From contig JBBQNK010000009.1 of NCBI GenBank assembly GCA_038329865.1, forward strand, positions 1-64,000: a DNA stretch of 64,000 bases. Direction: 5' to 3'. This document shows positions 7,683 through 16,068 of this stretch, in pieces. The notes beneath the pieces were generated by a model. It searched no databases, had not been told where the DNA came from, and saw nothing but the letters and a program-made list of their open reading frames with translations. This DNA comes from JANMES01 sp038329865 (GTDB taxonomy: Bacteria; Planctomycetota; Phycisphaerae; Tepidisphaerales; Tepidisphaeraceae). Position numbers and translations under genes: made by a program. Position 1 is the first letter of the stretch. The number at the start of each line of letters is the position of its first letter.

Positions 7683-9290
7683 TCAAGGCGCCGGAAAATC
7701 CGCCTCGCCGATTGGCAGTTCGCCCGTGCGGTGCATTTGCAGCACGCGCTGAATATCGCCGTCCTGGCGGCGGTCGTCGTCGATCATGGGGATGGTTTTC
7801 CGCACTGCCTGGTGGATCGCGCGCGATCGGCTGTGCACGCCGTGGCTGTTTCTCAGATCGACCGCCTGGCAGAGCGCCAACTGCACCACAGCCAGCGTGG
7901 TTTCCGTCAGTTCGATCACGCGCAGCGCGTCGCGGGCGGCGATCGTGCCCATGCTCACCTTGTCCTGGTTGTGTGACTCGGTGCTGCGGCTGAAAACGCT
8001 GGCGGGCATCGTGAGCTTGAGCGCCTCGGCCGTGAGGGCTGAAGCGGTGATCTGCATCGCCTTAAAGCCGTGATGGCTGACGTTGTCGTCGCCCTCTTTC
8101 GCGACGAGGTCGGCCGGCAGTCCGTTGTTGTAGTGCGGATTGCAGATCAGCGCCATTTGCCGATCGATCAAGTCGGCCACGTTGGCCACGCCGATTTTCA
8201 GCAAGTCCATCGCCATGCACGGGTGGCCGCCGTAGAAATTCCCGCCGTGGAGCACGTCGCCGGTGGCGGGGTCGAGCAGCGGGTTGTCGTTGGAGCTGTT
8301 GATTTCGGTTTCGAGCAGCGTGGTGATGAACGTGAGCGAATCGAGCAGCACGCCGATGACGTGCGGCGCGCAGCGGATCGAGTAGCGATCCTGCAGCCGG
8401 CCGGAATGTTGCGTACCGCGTTCGTACTCAATGTCCTGGGCGATCCATCGTGCGCACGCGAGTTGCCCCGCGTGCGGCTTGGCGAGGAAGAGCCGCTCGT
8501 CGAAGTGCGCCCGGTTGCCGCGGAGCACGTCGCTGCTCATCGCGGTGAGGGCACTGGCCCAGCGGGCGAGTTTTTTCGCGCGATCGAACGCGAGACACGC
8601 TAGGCCGGTCATCACGCTCGTGCCGTTCATCAGCGCGAGGCTTTCCTTCGGGCGGAGTTCGATGGGCTTAAGCCCAGCCTTCGCTAAGGCTGGGCTTGTG
8701 GGCATGACTTGACTGTTGATCGTTCCGCGCGAGCGTGAGTTCGCGCCAGGATCTGCAGTGTCACCCGCGCGGTCTTCCACGCTCACTTCGCGCTCGCCGA
8801 TCAGGGCCGCAGCGATGTAAGAAAGCGGCGTGAGATCCCCGCTCGCGCCGACGGATCCTTCAGCAGGAATCTGCGGCAAAATCCCGCGATTGAGCAGCTC
8901 GCACATACGGTCGAGCAGCATCGGCCGCACGCCCGATCGGCCCTGCGCCAGGCTCACCAATCGCACGACCATGACGGCCGCGGTTTCTTCGGCGTCGAAA
9001 AATCGCCCCGTTCCGACGCCGTGAAATCGCACGAGATTCGCCGCCATCTGCGCTGACAGCCCCGGCGGCACGGCCGTTTCGCAGGAAGCGCCGAAACCCG
9101 TCGTCACGCCGTACACCGCCGCCCCGCTGGCGATCAGCCTGTCGAGCAGTTCCACGCTCGCGTTCAGCATTTTCTGAAACGCGGGCGATGGATCGAGCAC
9201 AATCCGCGACCACCCGCTCGCCACCGCCAGCACATCGGCAATGCGAACCGGCGACGAACCGATGGTTAAAACGGGCCTGCTGTCGGCCAA
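7683..9290 (-). CDS. Aromatic amino acid ammonia-lyase (HAL/PAL/TAL family)
   Basis: It removes ammonia from an aromatic amino acid to give an arylacrylate, using the self-formed MIO cofactor. The MIO triad A149-S150-G151 lies in GSVGASGDLTPLSYIA, and the catalytic Tyr60 in VYGVTTGFG. The selectivity site is Phe89-His90 (LVRFHGVG) rather than the Ser-His usual in histidine lyases, and the C-terminal HNQDKVSMGTIAARD is more like tyrosine/phenylalanine lyases. I therefore favour a 4-coumarate- or cinnamate-forming enzyme, but histidine cannot be excluded. The start is TTG with AGGAG six bases upstream. Between GEREV (166-169) and LKPIEL is an extra run of about 20 residues that contains a perfect palindrome (8670-8697). 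No hut genes are nearby; the ketosynthase group upstream suggests starter-unit supply. Confidence 0.88.
   Translation of the reverse strand: MADSRPVLTIGSSPVRIADVLAVASGWSRIVLDPSPAFQKMLNASVELLDRLIASGAAVYGVTTGFGASCETAVPPGLSAQMAANLVRFHGVGTGRFFDAEETAAVMVVRLVSLAQGRSGVRPMLLDRMCELLNRGILPQIPAEGSVGASGDLTPLSYIAAALIGEREVSVEDRAGDTADPGANSRSRGTINSQVMPTSPALAKAGLKPIELRPKESLALMNGTSVMTGLACLAFDRAKKLARWASALTAMSSDVLRGNRAHFDERLFLAKPHAGQLACARWIAQDIEYERGTQHSGRLQDRYSIRCAPHVIGVLLDSLTFITTLLETEINSSNDNPLLDPATGDVLHGGNFYGGHPCMAMDLLKIGVANVADLIDRQMALICNPHYNNGLPADLVAKEGDDNVSHHGFKAMQITASALTAEALKLTMPASVFSRSTESHNQDKVSMGTIAARDALRVIELTETTLAVVQLALCQAVDLRNSHGVHSRSRAIHQAVRKTIPMIDDDRRQDGDIQRVLQMHRTGELPIGEADFPAP
8670..8697. repeat. Perfect palindrome inside the ammonia-lyase gene
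   Basis: AAGCCCAGCCTT (8670-8681) and AAGGCTGGGCTT (8686-8697) form a perfect 12-bp stem with a 4-nt loop. It codes for about residues 198-207 (PALAKAGLK) in a loop region where the protein is longer than its relatives. Confidence 0.85.
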
Positions 9291-9507
9291 GGGGCACTCC
9301 TGTAAAAGTCATGTAGGGAACGGAACCGGATAATAGTTGGATCGACACACGCACGCCAGCGTGGAAATTTGCCACAGATGGGGCACGAATGCACACGGAT
9401 TTCAGAATTCGGATTGCTGATTGTGAAATGCGAAATGCAGAACGCGGAACTGCATTTCCCTTCGGCGGAGAGCTGCCTGGTCAGCTTTGGCGTAACGTCC
9501 TGCGCTG

Positions 9508-9588
9508 CTCGTCATCCTGAGGTACTCCGAAGGATCTGGTTTCCATGGGAGGTCGGCCAGATCCTTCGGAGTACCTCAGGATGACGAG
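9508..9588. repeat. Palindromic repeat, 'GAGGTACTCCGAAGGATCT' family
   Basis: Perfect 32-bp arms at 9508-9539 and 9557-9588. It lies in the 363-bp gap between the ammonia-lyase and the FAD oxidoreductase. The flanks contain two halves of a CACAGAT-type repeat (about 9365-9409 and 9633-9672); the right half overlaps the last codons of the oxidoreductase. Confidence 0.9.
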
Positions 9589-9653
9589 AGCCACCAAGTC
9601 GATGAACTCCCGCATCGGCGATCCGTCGCTCCCAAGTCCGTTCTTCATCTGTG

Positions 9654-11006
9654 TCATCTGTGCAATCTGCGGGTCAACTCCGCCGCCAGTTTTCCGGCCA
9701 TCGTCCCCGTCGCAAGACAGATGCCGCTGGCCCGGCTCGACGCCGCCGCGCCGGCGGTGGCGGAGATCGCGTTGCCGGCGGCGAGGAGGTTGTCGATTTT
9801 CTCGCTGCGAAGCGTGTCCGGCGAAATGTCGTAGTGATCGCCGACGGGCGGGTAGGCGTACTGCGGACCCTCGGCCGGGTCCCACCGCTCGATCGGCCAC
9901 CAGGCGCGGACCGCATCGTCGCCGTGCTTGCGCGCGGCCAGGACGTCGTCTTCTGAAAGCACGAATCGCCCGCGCAAGCGCCGGCCGTCGCGCGGGAGAA
10001 TGCGCGGCGAACGCTCGATGACTTTCGCGGTGGCGAAACCGGAGACGTCGCGCTGCAGGATCGCGATCACGGCGTCGACGAATGTTGCGGGCGAGCCTGT
10101 CCGTGTTCGCGCTGTCTGTTGCTTGCCGCTTGCGGTTTCGCGGGGTGGATTGGCGGGTGACGCGGCGAAGCCGCAAGCGGCCGACGACGCATCTCGGGGC
10201 TCGGCCAACGCCGGTTCACGCGCGTGCTCGTTGTCGACGATTGCGCTCGAAGGCTCATCCGCCGGCAGCGCCAGCTTGCAAACGCCCTCGCCCTCGCCCG
10301 GCCCCGGATAAAACACCGTGAACCGCGCGACGGCCGGCAGTTCACCGGCCTGCACCGCCTTGGCCAGCGCGTAGGGAATCTGCAGCCGCAATAATTCCAG
10401 ATGCCCCGTGATGCCCGCCATTCGCACGCCGTACCCGCGGAGCATTCTCGCCGCCGGGTCGTCGGCCGGCAGCATCACGTCCTCGCCGATCAGTTGCAGC
10501 ACACTGCCGCCGCCGGTGCAATCGATGAGGATTTCGGGCTCGAGCTGGCCGGGGTGATCGCCTTCAAGCTCAATTGAAGAAATGTGATCGCCCTCGCGCC
10601 GGACGGCCGCCACGCGCGTCGCCATCCGTCGCTCGATCTTGCCGTCACTAAGAATAGAGTCGAGAGAAAATTCCCACGCCGCCGGCGGGAATTCCAGCAC
10701 CCACGCCTTGCCGAACTGCCGGGGACGGACGGCATCCGGCGAATGTTGAACCATCCGCTCAACGACCGTCCGCTGCCACGAATCATTCAGCGTATCGAGC
10801 GCGTCCTTCGGCGTGTCAGCATAAAGCCCGCAGATCGACCGGTGCATCGCCGCGGTGACGGACCCGCCGAGGCGGCGCGTCGATTCGACCAGCACCACCT
10901 TCGCCCCACCCGCCGACGCCGCTGCCGCCGCGGTGATTCCCGCGGGGCCGGCGCCGATGACGGCAATGATACGGTTGACTTTACGGTTGTGTGGTTGCCC
11001 GTTCAT
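9654..11006 (-). CDS. FAD-dependent oxidoreductase with embedded palindrome
   Basis: A 450-residue flavoprotein. The N-terminal Rossmann motif IGAGPAGITAAAAAS (about 17-31) binds FAD, followed by LVESTRRLGG and RSICGLYA; the C-terminal NLLAAGNAIS...GICLATGTMAG closes the FAD site. The overall pattern fits the FAD_oxidored family. The substrate is unknown; its place among ketosynthase and ammonia-lyase genes suggests a redox step on the same product. An insert of about 45 residues between DEPSSAIVDNEHAR and FVDAVIAILQ is low-complexity and includes an inverted repeat (10125-10181). The gene overlaps the start of the upstream lipoprotein's 3' end by 26 bp, which suggests coupling. Confidence 0.82.
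   Translation of the reverse strand: MNGQPHNRKVNRIIAVIGAGPAGITAAAAASAGGAKVVLVESTRRLGGSVTAAMHRSICGLYADTPKDALDTLNDSWQRTVVERMVQHSPDAVRPRQFGKAWVLEFPPAAWEFSLDSILSDGKIERRMATRVAAVRREGDHISSIELEGDHPGQLEPEILIDCTGGGSVLQLIGEDVMLPADDPAARMLRGYGVRMAGITGHLELLRLQIPYALAKAVQAGELPAVARFTVFYPGPGEGEGVCKLALPADEPSSAIVDNEHAREPALAEPRDASSAACGFAASPANPPRETASGKQQTARTRTGSPATFVDAVIAILQRDVSGFATAKVIERSPRILPRDGRRLRGRFVLSEDDVLAARKHGDDAVRAWWPIERWDPAEGPQYAYPPVGDHYDISPDTLRSEKIDNLLAAGNAISATAGAAASSRASGICLATGTMAGKLAAELTRRLHR
10125..10181. repeat. Inverted repeat inside the FAD oxidoreductase gene
   Basis: 17-bp arms at 10125-10141 (GCCGCTTGCGGTTTCGC) and 10165-10181 with one mismatch and a 23-nt loop. A related GCGAAACCGCAAGCGG half occurs near 18739-18754 upstream of pyrK. 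It encodes part of a low-complexity insert (CGFAASPANPPRETASG) not expected in the family. Confidence 0.8.
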
Positions 11007-11394
11007 AGCCGGGCTCTGTCGGGTCGTAGTCGATGTCGATCACGCTCATGCGGCTGGTGTACGCGCTGTCGTTGGCGAACGTGAGCGTGCCGAGACCCTT
11101 GTAATGCGCGACCGATCGGTGCGTATCCGACCCGCTGAAATGGAACGGAATCCACGCCTTGCCGGTGACGTAAGCGCTCATCGAATCGGGATGGCCGATC
11201 TTGGCGAAGACTTCATCCTGGTACATGCCGATCTTCACCTGCGCGAACTTGCTGTCAGGCGGCACGGGCAGCTTGGGCTTCTCGGCCTCCTGAACTTCCT
11301 CCTTCGATGCCGTGGAAGATCCGCCCGATTTGCAGCCCACGACCACGCATAACGCCAACGCCACGCCGAACAATCCAGCCCATTTAGTTCGCAT
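10981..11394 (-). CDS. Small lipoprotein with a BamE/SmpA-like domain
   Basis: A 137-residue protein: hydrophobic signal ending VVVGC (lipobox, Cys21), a Ser/Lys/Glu linker, then FAQVKIGMYQDEVFAKIGHPD. The latter resembles the 'I..GMT..EV...LG.P' core of the SmpA/BamE fold found in outer-membrane assembly lipoproteins and many unrelated small lipoproteins. It ends TTQP, a tail seen in other envelope proteins here. GGAG precedes the ATG. It lies between the ketosynthase and FAD oxidoreductase genes on the same strand, so it may serve an envelope-localised product, but the domain alone does not prove a role. Confidence 0.75.
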   Translation of the reverse strand: MRTKWAGLFGVALALCVVVGCKSGGSSTASKEEVQEAEKPKLPVPPDSKFAQVKIGMYQDEVFAKIGHPDSMSAYVTGKAWIPFHFSGSDTHRSVAHYKGLGTLTFANDSAYTSRMSVIDIDYDPTEPGYERATTQP

Positions 11395-11435
11395 GAGGTC
11401 TCCTCAAAAGTGAAGTGGTTACGTGAGAAAATGTA

Positions 11436-12665
11436 TCAACGCACCACGCCACAGGCAATAGCGGAATTGATCCCGCCGAACGCGAAACTGTTCTTGAGAA
11501 ATTTGTCGAACTTGTGCGATGTTTTCTGCCGCACGTGGGCGATGCCCGCGCAGGCCGGGTCGATCTCGTCGAGGTTGTGCGTGGGGAAAATCTCGCCGTT
11601 GAGCATCATCTCGATCGTCGCTGCGAGTTCGATCGGGCCGGACGCACCTAGCGTGTGGCCCATGCTTCCCTTCAAACTGCTCACGGGCGTGCTCGATCCG
11701 AACACGCCGGCGAGCGCGCGGGCCTCAGCGGCGTCGCCCTGCTCGGTGCCGGTGGCGTGGGCGCCGACGTAGTCGATCTCTTTGGGCGAAAGTTTCGCTT
11801 CTTCCAGCGCGGTTTTCATGCAGGTGATCATCGAGGACTCGTCCGACTGGCTGACGTGCGTGCCGTTGCTGCAGGTGTGATAGCCGAGGACTTCCGCGAG
11901 GATTTTCGCTCCCCGCTGAATGGCGTGGTCGTAACTTTCCAGCACGATCACGCCGGCGCCTGCGCCGCAGACCAGGCCGTCGCGATTGAGGTCAAATGGC
12001 CGCGGGGTTTTGCTCGGCGAGTCGTTGTACTTGCTGCTGGCAGCGTACAGGATATCGAACGAGCCGACGGTGGTTTCGTGCAGCTCTTCCGCCCCGCCGC
12101 AGACCATCACATCCTGCCGGCCGAGGCGGATCTGGTCGGCCGCCGCGCCGACGGCCTGCAGGCCCGAGGCGCATGCGGCGCTCGTCGCGCTCACCACGCC
12201 TTTCACGCTCAGGTACTGCGCGACGTTGAGGGCCACCGTGTGCGAGACGCAGCGGAAGAATTCCGACGCGCCGAGCATCATGTACTCGTTCTTGCCGAGC
12301 AGAAGCTCGTAGGTTTTGGTGATCGCCTCCGGGCTGCCGGTGGTGGAGCCCATGATGCAGCCGAACCGCGGGTTGCTGGGCACGGCCGCGGGATCGAGCC
12401 CAGCGTGCGCCATCGCCTGGATCGTCGCTTGCACGGCGAGGATGCTCATCGTGCTCATCGTGCGGCGCTGCGGGCGCGGGATGGCTTTCGGGTCGCGCAA
12501 TTCAATCGGCGCACCGACCTGGCAGCGCAGCCTGCCGTAGCGATTCCACTCCGGCGGCATGGTGACGGTCCCGCACGCGCCCGATGCGAGCCCGGCCATC
12601 ATCTCAGGCACGGAGTAGCCGATCGGTGTGACCACGCCGTAACCGGTGATGACTACACGACGCAT
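11436..12665 (-). CDS. Beta-ketoacyl-ACP synthase (FabF/KAS II type)
   Basis: A decarboxylating Claisen condensing enzyme. From the ATG at 12665 (MRRVVITGYGVVTPIG) it is 409 residues, standard for the family; the longer open frame upstream is out of family. The catalytic triad is complete: Cys165 in TSAACASG, His303 in GAHATGTEQGD, Lys332 and His337 in KGSMGHTLGAS. It is therefore an active synthase and not a chain-length factor. Its start overlaps the end of the CrtI-like oxidoreductase gene by 13 bp (translational coupling). The context (fabG, oxidoreductases, ammonia-lyase) points to a secondary polyene/aryl-lipid pathway and not to housekeeping fatty acid synthesis, where fabF usually sits beside acpP and fabD. 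Confidence 0.93.
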   Translation of the reverse strand: MRRVVITGYGVVTPIGYSVPEMMAGLASGACGTVTMPPEWNRYGRLRCQVGAPIELRDPKAIPRPQRRTMSTMSILAVQATIQAMAHAGLDPAAVPSNPRFGCIMGSTTGSPEAITKTYELLLGKNEYMMLGASEFFRCVSHTVALNVAQYLSVKGVVSATSAACASGLQAVGAAADQIRLGRQDVMVCGGAEELHETTVGSFDILYAASSKYNDSPSKTPRPFDLNRDGLVCGAGAGVIVLESYDHAIQRGAKILAEVLGYHTCSNGTHVSQSDESSMITCMKTALEEAKLSPKEIDYVGAHATGTEQGDAAEARALAGVFGSSTPVSSLKGSMGHTLGASGPIELAATIEMMLNGEIFPTHNLDEIDPACAGIAHVRQKTSHKFDKFLKNSFAFGGINSAIACGVVR

Positions 12666-14164
12666 GGTTTGCCTGAAAGGTATTCCTTGAACGTATCGCG
12701 CCCCAGGATGCTCCGGCAGACGAAGAAGGCACTCGTCATCGCGCCGATCACGCCCGGCAGCAGCGCGCTCTGCCCGGCCGCGTAAAGATTCGACAGCGGC
12801 AGTCGGCCGGACACGTTGAACTGCCCGATCTTCTGGCGAATGCCGTACGCGCTGCCGTCGGGACTGAAGAGGTAATCGCGGTACGTGAGACTGCTGGCGG
12901 AATCGATCACGCGCATCCGCTCGCACTCGGCCAAGTGCGTTTTCATTCGGTGGACGACCGAATCCGATCGCCGGCGCTTGTACTCCGCGTACTCCGGCGG
13001 GCGGCGCTTCAGCTTCGTATCGAACCACTGATCGGTCGATTCGGTGAAGGAGACCTCCAGCGCCTGGAACGTGTGGACAGGTTGCCCGTTGGATTTTTTC
13101 TCGAGGCTGCGGAGCACCATCATCGGCCCGTCGACCGGCTCGGGCGAGCGGCAGGTGAGCATCTCGTTCAAATCCTCACTCGGCAGGATCGAAGAGAGCG
13201 TGACCGCGTCCGGCCCGATCGGCGAATCGATGTCGCCGTAGAGCGTGAAGAAGCCGTTGGTCGATTCGAAGTCGGCCACGCGCGATTGGAATGCCTTGGA
13301 GATGTTCTCCTTCGGCAGGATCGTCACGATGCTTTTCGGATGAATCGTAAAAATGCACGTGGCGGCAGAAACTTCCGTGCCGTCGCTCAGCACGAATCGC
13401 AGGACTTTTCGTTTTTCAATATCAGTACAAGCAGCAATGGTGGTTCGCGTGCGAATTTCGACCTTGTCCTGCTTCAGCACGTCGACAAGCGCGTCGACGA
13501 AGGCATCGCCGCCGTTTTCGGTGCGGGCGAGGGATTCCTGAAGGCCATAGCACACGCGGGCGTGCGTGGCGAACGAGACTTCGTTCGGGCGCGTGCCGTA
13601 GCACATGCACAGGCCGCCGAGGATCGTCTGCAGCAGCGTGTCGGAGACGCATTCGTCCATGACCGCCTGCAGCGTGATCGAATCATCCGCGAGCGGCGGC
13701 GGGAATTCGTCGAAGCCGGACACTTCCAGTGTGGGCGTGGCGCGAATCACCGCGTTGAATCGGTCGAAGTATTTGTCGAGACCGGCGCGCTGGGCGGGGA
13801 AATCGCGTTTCAATTTCTCGCGGACGATCTCGGTCCCGCAAGGAAGCGTATAGTCGACACCCGTCGCGGGAAAAATCATGCGGTGCGAGGCGTCGCGCGG
13901 GAAATAGATCGGGCGGATCTGATCGCGAACGCCGAGCAAGGACAGCATCGTATCGAGCACGCCGTTGCGGTCGTCGTTGAACCCGCCGGTGAAGTGGAAG
14001 CCGACATCGAACGGAATGCCTTCCAGCCGGAAGCGGGCGAGCGACCCGCCGAGGATCGAGGCTTTCTCCAGCAGCAAAACGCTCTTGCCGTGCTGGGCGA
14101 GAATGCGCGCAGCCGTCAGGCCGGTGATGCCGCTGCCAACGACAATGGAATCGTACGATTTCAT
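12653..14164 (-). CDS. CrtI/retinol-saturase-like FAD oxidoreductase
   Basis: 503 residues from the ATG at 14164 (MKSYDSIVVGSGITGLTAA). The FAD-binding GSGITGL and VLLLEKASILGGSLARF, plus a C-terminal YAAGQSALLPGVIGAMTSAFF, place it in the phytoene desaturase / all-trans-retinol 13,14-reductase group, which desaturates or saturates conjugated polyenes. No carotenoid genes (crtB, crtE) lie nearby; in flexirubin/dialkylresorcinol clusters a similar flavoprotein accompanies the ketosynthases, which fits this neighbourhood. It overlaps the ketosynthase start and follows fabG after a 24-bp hairpin. The reaction and direction are not decidable from sequence. Confidence 0.85.
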   Translation of the reverse strand: MKSYDSIVVGSGITGLTAARILAQHGKSVLLLEKASILGGSLARFRLEGIPFDVGFHFTGGFNDDRNGVLDTMLSLLGVRDQIRPIYFPRDASHRMIFPATGVDYTLPCGTEIVREKLKRDFPAQRAGLDKYFDRFNAVIRATPTLEVSGFDEFPPPLADDSITLQAVMDECVSDTLLQTILGGLCMCYGTRPNEVSFATHARVCYGLQESLARTENGGDAFVDALVDVLKQDKVEIRTRTTIAACTDIEKRKVLRFVLSDGTEVSAATCIFTIHPKSIVTILPKENISKAFQSRVADFESTNGFFTLYGDIDSPIGPDAVTLSSILPSEDLNEMLTCRSPEPVDGPMMVLRSLEKKSNGQPVHTFQALEVSFTESTDQWFDTKLKRRPPEYAEYKRRRSDSVVHRMKTHLAECERMRVIDSASSLTYRDYLFSPDGSAYGIRQKIGQFNVSGRLPLSNLYAAGQSALLPGVIGAMTSAFFVCRSILGRDTFKEYLSGKPCVV

Positions 14165-14171
14165 AGTAAAT

Positions 14172-14230
14172 GGTGATTGACGAGTGGTGATTGACAAGGA
14201 TTCTGCGTCAATCACCACTCATCAATCACC
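14172..14230. repeat. 24-bp inverted repeat between fabG-like and CrtI-like genes
   Basis: Arms 14172-14195 and 14207-14230 (core GAGTGGTGATTGAC) pair with one mismatch around an 11-nt loop. It fills the entire 71-bp gap between two genes of the same direction. Confidence 0.85.
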
Positions 14231-14235
14231 AGTCC

Positions 14236-14970
14236 TCACGTCGCCAGCCCGCCGTTGATACCGATGACCTGCCCATGAATGTACATGTTGGCCTCGCGGC
14301 AGAGAAATTCAATCACGGCTGCGACATCTTCCACGTTGCCGAAGCGGTTGAGCGGAATCATCGGCAGGATTTTGTCCTTCGGCAGGGCGGCGGTCATATC
14401 GGTTTCGATCAATCCAGGAGCGACGCAGTTGACGAGGATGTTCCGCTTGCCGACTTCGCGGGCCAGCGCCTTGCACGCGCCGATCAGGCCCGCCTTCGCT
14501 GCGCTGTAATTCACCTGGCCGGCCTGGCCAGTCACGCCGGAGACGCTGGCGACCGCGACGATTCTTCCCTTGCGGGCGCGGATCATGGAGAACAGTACGG
14601 CCGTCGTCACGTTGTAAAATCCGTCGAGATCGGTGCGGATCACCTCGGACCATTCCTCCGGCTTCATGAAAACCAGCAGATTGTCGCGCGTCACGCCGGC
14701 GTTAAAGACGACTATGTCCGGCGACCTGGCTTCGGCTCGGAGGCGCAACGCGGCTTCGGTCGCCTCGCGGTCGGCGACGTCGAATGCCATCAGCTCGCAC
14801 GACCGCCCTTCCGCTTCGATCAGCTTTTTCGTCTCGCCTGCTTGTTCGTGATTACTGCGATAGGTGAGCCAGATGTCGCAGCCGGATTTAGCGAGGCGAA
14901 CGGCCGTCGCGCGGCCGATGCCTCGGCTGCCGCCGACGACGAGTGCGATGGGATTCGAGTCTTTCTCCAA
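14236..14970 (-). CDS. 3-oxoacyl-ACP reductase (FabG-type SDR)
   Basis: An NADPH-dependent reductase of beta-ketoacyl thioesters. From a TTG at 14970, preceded by GGGAGG with 8-nt spacing, it is 244 residues, the classic FabG length; the longer frame upstream runs through a palindromic repeat and is rejected. The cofactor motif GGSRGIG (13-19), NAG (90-92), catalytic Ser142, Tyr155 and Lys159 (NYSAAKAGL) are all present, with VNCVAPGLIETDM after them. First gene of the minus-strand set fabG - CrtI-like - ketosynthase, consistent with ketoreduction during polyene or fatty chain assembly. Confidence 0.92.
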   Translation of the reverse strand: MEKDSNPIALVVGGSRGIGRATAVRLAKSGCDIWLTYRSNHEQAGETKKLIEAEGRSCELMAFDVADREATEAALRLRAEARSPDIVVFNAGVTRDNLLVFMKPEEWSEVIRTDLDGFYNVTTAVLFSMIRARKGRIVAVASVSGVTGQAGQVNYSAAKAGLIGACKALAREVGKRNILVNCVAPGLIETDMTAALPKDKILPMIPLNRFGNVEDVAAVIEFLCREANMYIHGQVIGINGGLAT

Positions 14971-15064
14971 CCGGCCGACCTCCCGCGATGCGCTTGCCCG
15001 CGCCGCGCTGTGAGTATAACGCAAAACGTCAACGCCGCGAAGACGGATCGCGATCCGTCTTCCT

Positions 15065-15129
15065 GGTCCGTCCCGCTGAAGCGGACATGCAATTTTGAAG
15101 TGACACGTCCCGCTGAAGCGGGACGGACC
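15065..15129. repeat. Palindromic repeat, 'CCCGCTGAAGCGGGACGGACC' family
   Basis: Arms at 15065-15084 and 15109-15129 share GTCCGTCCCGC and CCCGCTGAAGCGGG cores; each arm is itself palindromic. It lies in the 224-bp divergent gap between the fabG-type gene (minus) and the methyltransferase (plus). Confidence 0.8.
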
Positions 15130-15194
15130 GGCGAAGACCCGCCCGTCCACGTTGCAACTATGGCGATCTCCTCCAATAATCCTCGCCACGTTCT

Positions 15195-15974
15195 ATGGTG
15201 CTTTCCACGATTCCATTCCCCGCGAAAATCGGATTGATTCTGACGTTCCTTCCGATCGCAGCATTCATAGCGCAACCGTTCGTCATTCGAGCGCGCCTCG
15301 CGATCAAGCGATCGCGCGGCACGATCACTCACTGGCGCGACCGCGTGCAACTGCGCTATCGATCCGCCAGCACCGACGTGTGGATGTTCGCGTGGTGGAA
15401 ATTGCGGACCGACCCGATGTTCCGCGACCTGCCGGGGATTTTGAAGACTGTCCCCACGCCCAAAGTCGCACTCGACCTCGGCTGTGGATACGGCTTCGCC
15501 GCCAGCACGCTGCTCGAATGGTGCCCGGGGCTGACGATCTACGGCATCGACCCCGATCCCGCCCGCGCGCCCGTCGCTACCGTGGCGTTCGACTCGCGCG
15601 GCAAGGCGGTCTGCGCCGGCGCGCCGGATTTCGAAGTGGCCGGCCTTCCCGACACATTCGACACGATCGTCTGCCTCGACATGATCCATTTCCTCTCCGA
15701 GGCCGATCTGCAGACCACGTTCAATCGCCTCTTCGCCCGCCTCGAGCCCGGCGGATATTTCCTGCTCCGCTCACTGCTTCCCCCGATCGGTGTGGGATCG
15801 TTCCTGTGGAACCTGCAGGTGGTCTCCAGAAAAATCACCGGCGGCGTAGTGCATCATCGGCCGAAAGAAAAGATCGAAGCCCAACTCGCGGCGGCGGGGT
15901 TTGTGCTGGTGGAATCGAAGCACTCGAGTGCGAATGGGGAACTACACTGGTTTATCGCTCAGCGTGGGGTGTGA
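15195..15974 (+). CDS. Class I SAM-dependent methyltransferase, N-terminally anchored
   Basis: A 259-residue protein. The hydrophobic N-terminus (about 8-30) is a probable membrane anchor. The Rossmann motif I VALDLGCGYGFAAS (about 90-103) binds S-adenosylmethionine; IDPDPARA and FDTIVCLDMIHFL are motifs II and IV. The substrate is unknown. It is divergent from the fabG group; methyltransferases of this kind occur in aryl-polyene and flexirubin clusters where they decorate the aryl head, but that is only a context inference. Confidence 0.85.
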   Translation: MVLSTIPFPAKIGLILTFLPIAAFIAQPFVIRARLAIKRSRGTITHWRDRVQLRYRSASTDVWMFAWWKLRTDPMFRDLPGILKTVPTPKVALDLGCGYGFAASTLLEWCPGLTIYGIDPDPARAPVATVAFDSRGKAVCAGAPDFEVAGLPDTFDTIVCLDMIHFLSEADLQTTFNRLFARLEPGGYFLLRSLLPPIGVGSFLWNLQVVSRKITGGVVHHRPKEKIEAQLAAAGFVLVESKHSSANGELHWFIAQRGV

Positions 15975-15983
15975 TGCGTTGAA

Positions 15984-16068
15984 TGCGCCACAGAGGCACA
16001 GAGTCACAGAGAAAGCAACAAAGAAGAGAGTTTGGCTCTGCGTCTTTCTCTGTGCCACTGTGGCGCAT
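15984..16068. repeat. Palindromic repeat, 'CACAGAGGCACAGAG' family
   Basis: The left arm near 15984-16015 and right arm near 16036-16068 pair (CCACAGAGGCACAGAG with CTCTGTGCCACTGTGG) around an AAGAAGAGAG centre. It lies exactly between convergent methyltransferase and GT25 genes. The family also occurs at 7543-7625 and 40172-40260. Confidence 0.8.

Noticed and set aside
7683..9290. HutH (histidine degradation) as a firm name
   Set aside because: The selectivity-loop residues and C-terminal motif do not match HAL, and there are no hutU/hutI/hutG genes.
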